A stretch of DNA of 12,247 nt, taken from contig CABUMZ010000049.1 of assembly GCA_902492825.1 (NCBI GenBank), positions 1 through 12,247 of the forward strand, in the 5' to 3' direction. Numbering within the stretch: the stretch's first letter is position 1; each line of letters opens with the position of its first letter. Below are positions 7,474 to 12,247 of the stretch, piece by piece. Both the position numbers and the translations under genes were made by a program. Source of the DNA: an uncultured Collinsella sp. GTDB taxonomy: Bacteria > Actinomycetota > Coriobacteriia > Coriobacteriales > Coriobacteriaceae. A model generated the notes under the pieces. The model worked only from the letters and a program-made list of their open reading frames with translations, had not been told where the DNA came from and did not search any database.

Positions 7474-8652
7474 ATGACCGCAGGTCAAAACCGCATACCA
7501 GTAAATCTTGACTATGCCGCCTCGACGCCCATGCGCGCCGAGGCGCTCCTTGCGCAGCGCGAATATGACGACAGCGAGCTTGCCGGCGTCAACCCCAACT
7601 CGCTGCACTCGCTTGGCCGCAAGGCCGCCGCACGCCTGGAAGTCGCTCGTCGCGAGATCGCCCGTAGCTTTGGCGCACGCGTTCGCCCGTCCGAGATCAT
7701 CCTTACCAACGGCGGCACCGAGGCCAACCAGCTGGCGCTGCTCGGTCTTGCCGAGGGCGCTCGTCAGCGCGATCGCAAGCGCAGCCGTGTGATCGTATCT
7801 GCCATCGAGCACGATTCAATTCTGGACAACTTACCGCTGCTGCGCGCCGCCGGCTTTACCGTCGACCTGGTGCAGCCCTGCCGTGCAGGCTACATTGAGC
7901 CTGCCGCGCTTGTCGAGCTGCTCGGCGACGACGTGGCGCTCGTGAGCATTATGGTCGCCAACAACGAAACCGGCGTGGTACAGCCCATCCGCGAGCTGGC
8001 CGCCGCCGCACATGCTGCCGCCGCCTTGTTTCACACCGATGCCATCCAGGGCTATTTGCACATTCCGCTCGATGTCACCGAACTGGGTGTCGATGCCATG
8101 ACCGTTGCCGCGCACAAGATCGGTGGCCCCGTGGCATCCGGCGCGCTCTACCTTAAGAACCGCACGCCGCTGCGTCCGCGCATCTTTGGCGGTGGACAGG
8201 AAGCCGGCCGTCGCGCCGGCACACAGGACCTGCGCACGCAGCTGGCTTTTGCCGCTGCCGCCTCGTCTCTGGCGCCCCACGTGGCCCAGGAGCGCGCGAC
8301 GCTGCAGGCCCTGTCCGATAAGCTCTACGCCACGCTTACGGCCCATCCGCACATTCACGCCACGATGGGCGACTACACGCAGGCAGACCGTCTGCCGGGT
8401 ATGGTTTCGATTTACGTCGACGGCATGGACTCCGAGGAGCTCATCATCAAGCTTGACGCCGCCGGCTTTGAGGTGTCGGCTGGATCGGCTTGCTCGAGCG
8501 GCAGCATGGACCCGAGCCACGTGCTCAGCGCCATGGGCATTGGTCGCGAGCAGGCATTGGGGTCGCTGCGTATCTCGTTTGATGACCGCGTGAATCCGAG
8601 CGATCTGGACGACTTTGCCCAGACGCTGCTCTCGATCGTAGGCGCCGCATGA
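7474..8652 (+). CDS. Cysteine desulfurase, NifS/IscS-like class V aminotransferase
   Basis: PLP-dependent enzyme that converts cysteine to alanine and passes the sulfur, as a persulfide, to Fe-S assembly or tRNA thiolation partners. It has 392 residues, as is usual. The N-terminus shows LDYAASTP; then come NGGTEANQLAL, SAIEHDS (PLP-stacking His), NNETG, HTDAIQG, the PLP lysine K215 in VAAHKIGGP, GGGQEAGRRAGTQD and the catalytic cysteine C340 in SAGSACSSGS. The longer cysteine loop puts it with the NifS/IscS group rather than SufS. No scaffold (IscU/SufU) or MnmA gene is beside it, so its sulfur acceptor is unknown. ATG 7474 lies 6 nt after rpe, with AGGAGG at 7457-7462; the stop overlaps the next start as ATGA. 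It could be the general IscS or a specialised paralogue. Confidence 0.93.
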   Translation: MTAGQNRIPVNLDYAASTPMRAEALLAQREYDDSELAGVNPNSLHSLGRKAAARLEVARREIARSFGARVRPSEIILTNGGTEANQLALLGLAEGARQRDRKRSRVIVSAIEHDSILDNLPLLRAAGFTVDLVQPCRAGYIEPAALVELLGDDVALVSIMVANNETGVVQPIRELAAAAHAAAALFHTDAIQGYLHIPLDVTELGVDAMTVAAHKIGGPVASGALYLKNRTPLRPRIFGGGQEAGRRAGTQDLRTQLAFAAAASSLAPHVAQERATLQALSDKLYATLTAHPHIHATMGDYTQADRLPGMVSIYVDGMDSEELIIKLDAAGFEVSAGSACSSGSMDPSHVLSAMGIGREQALGSLRISFDDRVNPSDLDDFAQTLLSIVGAA

Positions 8653-9458
8653 TTGTCTCCGAGCTTGAACAGGCGCTGCTGGCGCGCTACCCCAAGGCGG
8701 ACGCCGAGGGCTGGGATCATGTTGGGCTATCTGTGGGTGATCCCAATGCTGAGATCACCGGTGTTGCCTGCGCACTCGACGCGACCGTAGCCAACGTGCA
8801 CCGCGCTCTCGAGGCCGGCGCCAACGTGCTGCTGACGCATCATCCCATCTATATCAAGGCGCCCGAGGCGTTTTGTCCGGCGGATTCCGCGCGTCCCCAG
8901 TGCAGCGCTGCACTGTACGAGGCGGCTCGTTGCGGCGTGAGCATCATCTCGCTTCACACCAACCTGGACCGCTCGCACGAAGCGCGTACTCGCTTGAGTG
9001 AATTGCTGGGCGCTGAGCCCATGAGTTCGCTGGAGCATGTGGACGAGCCCGAGCTCACCGGTCTGGGCGCACTCGCGACCCTCCATGACGCCTGCAATCT
9101 GCGCTATCTCGCCAACCGTGCCGCCACGGCCTTTGGCAGCGACCCGCGCGTATGGGGCAAAGCCGAGCACCCGTGCCGCACTGTCGCCATTTTGGGCGGC
9201 TCCCTCGGCGACTTTGGCGAGCTTGCCATCGCCGCCGGTGCGGATGTTATTGTGACCGGAGAGGCCGGCTACCACGTGGCGCAAGACCTTGCTCTGCGCG
9301 GACTGGCGGTGATCTTGCTCGGCCACGACCGCTCTGAAGAGCCGTTCGTTGATATATTGATGAACTCTGCAGTTGACGCCGGGGTCGACCCCCGTCATAC
9401 GATTAAAATACTGAACCCTTGCCAATGGTGGACTGTGACAAAAGGAGAGAACTTATGA
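8649..9458 (+). CDS. Nif3-like dinuclear metal centre protein (YbgI/DUF34 type)
   Basis: Member of the widespread Nif3 family, often annotated as GTP cyclohydrolase I type 2 homologue, whose physiological role is not settled. At 269 residues it is the short form (E. coli YbgI has 247) without the PII-like insert. The metal ligands expected from YbgI can be placed: H64/H65 in LLTHHP, D107 in HTNLD, and H226 with E230 in LLGHDRSE. The N-terminal WDHVGLSVGD and ALDAT motifs also fit. Its ATG overlaps the desulfurase stop by 4 nt (ATGA, 8649-8652) and its TGA overlaps the next start in the same way, so all three genes are translationally coupled. The coupling to a coiled-coil zinc-ribbon protein downstream is a frequent arrangement for this family. 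No function is claimed beyond metal binding. Confidence 0.9.
   Translation: MIVSELEQALLARYPKADAEGWDHVGLSVGDPNAEITGVACALDATVANVHRALEAGANVLLTHHPIYIKAPEAFCPADSARPQCSAALYEAARCGVSIISLHTNLDRSHEARTRLSELLGAEPMSSLEHVDEPELTGLGALATLHDACNLRYLANRAATAFGSDPRVWGKAEHPCRTVAILGGSLGDFGELAIAAGADVIVTGEAGYHVAQDLALRGLAVILLGHDRSEEPFVDILMNSAVDAGVDPRHTIKILNPCQWWTVTKGENL
9441..9449 (+). promoter_or_regulatory. Shine-Dalgarno sequence fixing the zinc-ribbon protein start
   Basis: AAAGGAGAG lies inside the last codons of the Nif3-like gene, 5 nt before ATG 9455. It supports 9455 over an in-frame ATG at 9419 that would add 12 residues from within the upstream gene. Confidence 0.7.
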
Positions 9459-10174
9459 GCGCCGGCGCTACGCTACTCATGCTGCAACAGATTGATTTGG
9501 AGCTCGCCCGCAACAAGAGCGAACTTGCCAATATGCCGGAGCTCAAGGAGCTCGCTTCCAAGCGAAAGACCTATGTGAAGCTTAAGTCCGAGATGACCAA
9601 GCTCTATGCTCAGCGCAAGGATCTGGACATTGAGCTCGACGATCTCAACACCACCGAGATTCAGACCAACAACGCCATCGAGGCTGCCAAGAAGCGTCAC
9701 GTCGACGGTTCTGATTACCGCGAGGTGCAGGACCTGGAGAATGAGCTTGCCACCCTGGCAAAGCGTCTGGACAAGATCGAACACACCCGCAAGGACGTCG
9801 TCATCGCCCATAAGGAGGCGCTCGACCGAGAGGCTCGCGCTCAGGCCATCATCGCCAAGTTCGAGGAGGGCGTGAAGGCCGATACCAAGGCTGCTCGTGC
9901 CAAGGCTGCCGATCTGCAGGCTCAGATCGATGCCGCAACCAAGGAGCGTACCGCGCTTGCTGCCACGCTGCCGACCGATGTGCTCACCGACTACGAGCGT
10001 CTGCTCAAGCAGTTCCGTGGCCTGGCCGTCGAGACCATCCAGGGCAACATTCCCACCATCTGCCACACCGCGCTACAGGCATCGTCCATGAGTGACCTCA
10101 ACCACGACGGTAGCGAGATCGCGCACTGCCCGTATTGCCACCGCCTGCTGGTGCTTCCCAGCAAGGAAGCCTAA
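9455..10174 (+). CDS. Coiled-coil protein with C-terminal zinc-ribbon-like domain (DUF164 / zf-RING_7 family)
   Basis: Protein of 239 residues. Residues about 8-170 are rich in Lys, Glu, Ala and Leu with heptad-like spacing, predicting a long helical hairpin or coiled coil; the YREVQDLENEL segment is typical of the family. The C-terminal 50 residues resemble the family zinc ribbon: YERLLKQFRGLAVETI, then C203 in ICHTAL, then C225 and C228 in HCPYCHRLLVLP. The usual arrangement is CxxC...CxxC, but the first cysteine of the first pair is absent (P200-T-I-C203), leaving three cysteines plus nearby histidines. Zinc binding is therefore uncertain. Characterised homologues are few, and nucleic-acid or chaperone-type roles have been suggested only by structure. 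The gene is translationally coupled to the Nif3-like gene by a 4-nt overlap, and coaBC follows 2 nt after its stop. Confidence 0.85.
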   Translation: MSAGATLLMLQQIDLELARNKSELANMPELKELASKRKTYVKLKSEMTKLYAQRKDLDIELDDLNTTEIQTNNAIEAAKKRHVDGSDYREVQDLENELATLAKRLDKIEHTRKDVVIAHKEALDREARAQAIIAKFEEGVKADTKAARAKAADLQAQIDAATKERTALAATLPTDVLTDYERLLKQFRGLAVETIQGNIPTICHTALQASSMSDLNHDGSEIAHCPYCHRLLVLPSKEA

Positions 10175-10176
10175 CG

Positions 10177-11391
10177 ATGACGGCGGCACCCAACAATTCA
10201 ATGCAACTTGAGGGAAAAACGATCCTGCTGGGTATTACCGGCGGGATCGCCGCCTATAAGTCGTGCAATATCGTGCGCCTGCTCCAAAAGCGCGGCGCGC
10301 GCGTCAAGGTCGTTATGAGCGAGCATGCCACGGAGTTTGTGGGGCCGCTTACCTTCCGTGCGCTCACCAATGAGCCGGTCGCGGTGGGCCTGTTCGACGA
10401 CCCCTCCGACCCCATCCACCACATTTCGCTCGCGCAGGAGCCCGACCTGGTGGTCGTGGCGCCTGCCACGGCAAATATCATCGCTAAGATGGCCAACGGA
10501 ATCGCCGATGACCTCATCTCCAGCACGCTGCTTGCCACGCCGCGACCCATCATGATTGCCCCCGCCATGAACAACGGCATGTGGAAGGCGCCGGCAACGC
10601 AGGCCAATATGGCCACGTTGCGCGACCGCGGCGTCCATGTGGTGGGGCCCGGCAGCGGCTACCTTGCCTGCGGTGACGTGGACACGGGACGCATGAGCGA
10701 ACCCGAAGACATCGTCGAGGCCATCTGCGAGGTGCTCAACCCCGCGCCCCAGGACCTTGCAGGCAAGCGCATCGTCATCACTGCCGGCCCCACGCATGAG
10801 CCGATCGATCCCGTGCGCTTCATTGGCAACCGGTCGTCGGGCAAGATGGGCATCGCCCTGGCGGAGGAGGCTGCTCGCCGCGGTGCTGCGGTCACGCTTG
10901 TGCTGGGACCGACGTCGCTCGATGTCCCCCGCGGCGTAGAGTGCGTGCACGTGCAGACCGCCGCAGAGATGCTGCATGCGGCGTTAAACGCCTTCCAGAC
11001 GGCCGACGCCGCCATTTGCGCTGCTGCCGTCGCCGACTATACGCCCGCAGCCCCTGCGGACCACAAGCTCAAAAAGGCCAACGAACGCTTGGATCGCATC
11101 GAGCTCGTCGAGACCGTTGATATTTTGGCTGAGCTCTCGCGCCAGAAGGGAAAGCGGTGTGTGATTGGCTTTGCGGCCGAGACTGATAACGTCGTGGAGT
11201 ACGCTGAGCGTAAATTGGCCCGCAAGGGCTGCGATGCGATCATCGCCAACGATGTCTCGCGCGCCGATTCGGGCTTTGGAACCGATACCAACAAGGCTTG
11301 GATCGTGAGCGCAGCGGGTGCGCAAGAACTTCCTGTGCTAACAAAACCCCAGCTCGCAGATACAATTTTGGACTTGCTTCAAAATATTTAA
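10177..11391 (+). CDS. coaBC: Bifunctional phosphopantothenoylcysteine decarboxylase / phosphopantothenate-cysteine ligase
   Basis: Cytosolic bifunctional enzyme of coenzyme A synthesis: CoaB joins cysteine to 4'-phosphopantothenate using CTP, and flavin-dependent CoaC decarboxylates the product to 4'-phosphopantetheine. It has 404 residues, the normal length. CoaC occupies about residues 12-190: TGGIAAYK (21-28), the catalytic His H82 in HHISLA, APATANIIAKMANGIADDL, PAMNNGMW (129-136) and the active-site cysteine C165 in GYLACGDVDTGRM. CoaB follows: ITAGPTHEPIDPVRFIGNRSSGKMG (from 201), AAVADYTP, KLKK and GFAAET. ATG 10177 has AAGGAAG (10163-10169) 7 nt upstream and lies 2 nt after the previous stop; an in-frame ATG at 10135 would extend into that gene. 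It is the last protein gene of the run, and no terminator is seen directly after it. Confidence 0.96.
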   Translation: MTAAPNNSMQLEGKTILLGITGGIAAYKSCNIVRLLQKRGARVKVVMSEHATEFVGPLTFRALTNEPVAVGLFDDPSDPIHHISLAQEPDLVVVAPATANIIAKMANGIADDLISSTLLATPRPIMIAPAMNNGMWKAPATQANMATLRDRGVHVVGPGSGYLACGDVDTGRMSEPEDIVEAICEVLNPAPQDLAGKRIVITAGPTHEPIDPVRFIGNRSSGKMGIALAEEAARRGAAVTLVLGPTSLDVPRGVECVHVQTAAEMLHAALNAFQTADAAICAAAVADYTPAAPADHKLKKANERLDRIELVETVDILAELSRQKGKRCVIGFAAETDNVVEYAERKLARKGCDAIIANDVSRADSGFGTDTNKAWIVSAAGAQELPVLTKPQLADTILDLLQNI

Positions 11392-11399
11392 AAAAGTTC

Positions 11400-11429
11400 T
11401 TGCACAAGGGCAAAGTTTCGGGTTAATAT
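11400..11429 (+). promoter_or_regulatory. Candidate sigma70-type promoter for tRNA-Pro
   Basis: A -35 like TTGCAC (11400-11405) and a -10 like TAATAT (11424-11429) are separated by 18 nt, in a short AT-richer stretch just after coaBC. Transcription would begin around 11436, leaving a leader of about 35 nt before the tRNA. That leader contains a possible small hairpin, TGTTGC (11436-11441) with GCAACA (11455-11460). TATACT at 11427-11432 is an alternative -10 but has poor spacing. Confidence 0.55.
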
Positions 11430-11471
11430 ACTTCCTGTTGCGAGCGAGAGCAGAGCAACAAACAAAAGCTT

Positions 11472-11548
<77 letters not shown>

Positions 11549-11558
11549 GAAGTTTGCA

Positions 11559-11593
11559 GGTCAGGCACCTAGTGCCTGGCCTTTTTTGTTTTT
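11559..11593 (+). terminator. Intrinsic terminator after tRNA-Pro
   Basis: GGTCAGGCAC (11559-11568) pairs with GTGCCTGGCC (11572-11581) through ten base pairs including one T-G wobble, with a CTA loop, followed by TTTTTTGTTTTT. It is 11 nt after the tRNA and is the first clear Rho-independent terminator in the window, so it could end both the tRNA transcript and read-through from coaBC. Confidence 0.93.
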
Positions 11594-11608
11594 AATCATC
11601 ATGATTAA
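11592..11608. repeat. 17-nt AT-rich palindrome
   Basis: TTAATCAT-C-ATGATTAA is a perfect 8-bp inverted repeat around one central base. It begins in the T tract of the tRNA terminator. It resembles a regulator binding site in form, but no regulator gene is nearby and the nearest downstream start is about 235 nt away. Function unknown. Confidence 0.5.
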
Positions 11609-11658
11609 TTTGCTTAAAGCAAAAGCTTTCCCGATCGATGTAATCACCGAATCAAAAC

Positions 11659-11715
11659 GTGTACACCAGCCACCAAAGATGCCGAAAAATGTCGCTTTTG
11701 GAGGCTGATGTACAC
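11659..11715. repeat. 57-nt imperfect inverted repeat, REP-like
   Basis: The left arm GTGTACACCAGCCACCAAA (11659-11677) pairs with the right arm TTTGGAGGCTGATGTACAC (11697-11715) over 19 positions with only two mismatches (C-A and A-A). The central 19 nt could extend the stem partly with wobble pairs. No T tract follows, so it is not a standard terminator, and no target duplication or transposase is seen. The form fits a repetitive extragenic palindrome, a small non-autonomous element, or a DNA/RNA structural site. Confidence 0.65.
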
Positions 11716-11724
11716 AAATGCTGA

Positions 11725-11782
11725 ATCCAGCGCAGCCCAAACCACTCTCCACATGTCTGGACTCTCTATGCTTACGCTGGAT
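11725..11782. repeat. 8-bp inverted repeat with wide spacing
   Basis: ATCCAGCG (11725-11732) is the exact reverse complement of CGCTGGAT (11775-11782), 42 nt apart. The right arm overlaps the weak -35 of the candidate promoter below. It may be an operator pair or chance; the intervening sequence shows no further clear pairing. Confidence 0.3.
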
Positions 11783-11806
11783 AGACATCGCTAGAACGGG
11801 TATAGT
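11778..11806 (+). promoter_or_regulatory. Candidate promoter for the CDP-alcohol phosphatidyltransferase gene
   Basis: TATAGT (11801-11806) is a good -10 hexamer; 17 nt upstream is TGGATA (11778-11783), a weak -35 with four of six consensus bases. It would start transcription about 30 nt before GTG 11843, giving a short leader. A promoter is expected here because the strong tRNA terminator isolates the gene from upstream transcription. Confidence 0.45.
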
Positions 11807-11831
11807 ATTGAAAGTTTTGTCGTTTACCAGC

Positions 11832-11838
11832 GGGGGAG
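11832..11838 (+). promoter_or_regulatory. Shine-Dalgarno sequence for a GTG start
   Basis: GGGGGAG ends 4 nt before GTG 11843. There is no ATG, GTG or TTG in frame between about 11800 and 11843, so this site and the GTG decide the start. Confidence 0.65.
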
Positions 11839-11842
11839 TCCT

Positions 11843-12247
11843 GTGGGCATCAAGAAGAAGATCAAAAAGGAGCTTATCGGCACTTCCGATTACCCGTCGA
11901 ATAAGATCTTTACGATCTCCAATTTCATCACCTTTACGCGCCTGGTCCTCACGCTCGTCTTCCTGTACCTGTTTGTGACGGACAACAACCGTATCGTCGC
12001 CATTGTCATCTATGCCATCGCGGCCTCCACCGACTGGATGGACGGTCAGATTGCCCGCATGACCAAAACGGTCTCGTGGCTCGGCAAGGTTATGGACCCC
12101 ATCTGCGACCGCGCGCTGCTGTTTACCGGCGTGCTGGGCCTGGTGGTCCGCGGCGAGTTGCCCATCTGGGTCTGCGTGCTCATTATCGGCCGCGATATCT
12201 ACCTGGGCATCGGCTCGCTCATCGTGCGCCATTATCACCCTCGCCCC
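11843..12247 (+). CDS. CDP-alcohol phosphatidyltransferase (PgsA-like), 3' end cut by window edge
   Basis: Integral membrane enzyme of the family that condenses a CDP-alcohol, usually CDP-diacylglycerol, with a second alcohol; the likeliest reaction is with glycerol-3-phosphate to give phosphatidylglycerol phosphate. The first 135 residues are visible, in frame to the window end. The catalytic signature DX2DGX2ARX8GX3DX3D is complete: D64, D67, G68, A71, R72, G81, D85 and D89 (from STDWMDGQIAR to DPICD). Before it are a basic N-terminus (KKKIKKE), the SNFITFTR block and a hydrophobic segment at about 34-45; further hydrophobic stretches lie at 51-61, 92-101 and 107-116. The start is GTG. A Ser or inositol acceptor cannot be excluded from this part, since several paralogues often coexist in one genome, so no gene symbol is given. 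Confidence 0.88.
   Translation, partial: MGIKKKIKKELIGTSDYPSNKIFTISNFITFTRLVLTLVFLYLFVTDNNRIVAIVIYAIAASTDWMDGQIARMTKTVSWLGKVMDPICDRALLFTGVLGLVVRGELPIWVCVLIIGRDIYLGIGSLIVRHYHPRP

Larger units (their letters stand above)
11594..11842. other. Non-coding intergenic region between tRNA-Pro terminator and next gene
   Basis: About 250 nt, clearly richer in A and T than the genes around it. It holds most of the 17-nt palindrome, the 57-nt inverted repeat, the spaced 8-bp repeat and the candidate promoter listed separately. I see no coding potential on either strand and no recognised riboswitch. Confidence 0.7.

Noticed and set aside
6646..7812. 388-codon open frame on the - strand across gpsA, rpe and the desulfurase gene
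   Set aside because: Spans three genes of clear identity in antisense and shows no recognisable domain.
11559..11842. Riboswitch or T-box leader before the phosphatidyltransferase gene
   Set aside because: The hairpins present match no leader class I recognise, and the candidate promoter lies downstream of the larger inverted repeat, so that repeat would not be in the mRNA.
11561..12238. 225-codon open frame on the - strand over the phosphatidyltransferase gene
   Set aside because: The + strand carries the complete CDP-alcohol transferase signature; the - strand frame runs through the tRNA terminator and the inverted repeat.

Overview
The window is a gene-dense, high-GC stretch of an actinobacterial-type genome with almost everything on the + strand. 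The protein flavours, the heavy use of G/C-ending codons and the gene order suggest a member of the Coriobacteriia, most likely Collinsella or a relative. This is an inference from recognition; no search could be run.

Region 1 (2-11391) is an uninterrupted run of co-directional genes with gaps of at most 18 nt and several stop/start overlaps, so it reads as one long transcription unit: cmk (5' end cut by the window edge), plsC, ispH, a DUF512/radical SAM protein, der, plsY, gpsA, rpe, a NifS/IscS-like cysteine desulfurase, a Nif3-family metalloprotein, a coiled-coil zinc-ribbon protein, and coaBC. Four themes share this transcript. Phospholipid synthesis is represented by GpsA, which makes glycerol-3-phosphate, PlsY, which acylates it, and PlsC, which makes phosphatidic acid. 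Isoprenoid and cofactor synthesis is represented by IspH and CoaBC. Nucleotide and sugar-phosphate housekeeping is represented by Cmk and Rpe. Fe-S biology is represented by IspH and the radical SAM protein as [4Fe-4S] clients and the desulfurase as a sulfur donor. The der gene (50S subunit assembly GTPase) is broken by a net -1 frameshift just before its KH-like domain.

Region 2 (11392-11593) is a stand-alone tRNA-Pro(GGG) gene with a recognisable promoter in front and a strong intrinsic terminator behind. Region 3 (11594-11842) is a non-coding gap of about 250 nt. It holds a 17-nt AT-rich palindrome, a 57-nt imperfect inverted repeat that looks like a REP-type element, a widely spaced 8-bp inverted repeat, and a candidate promoter. 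Region 4 (11843 to the end) is the 5' part of a GTG-started CDP-alcohol phosphatidyltransferase, a further phospholipid enzyme.

No mobile element, CRISPR array, phage gene or obvious novel defence-type system is present. The items most worth a second look are the der frameshift, the inverted repeat before the CDP-alcohol phosphatidyltransferase, the uncharacterised DUF512 radical SAM protein next to der, and two departures from family motifs (PlsC HX4E instead of HX4D; a zinc ribbon with one cysteine missing).
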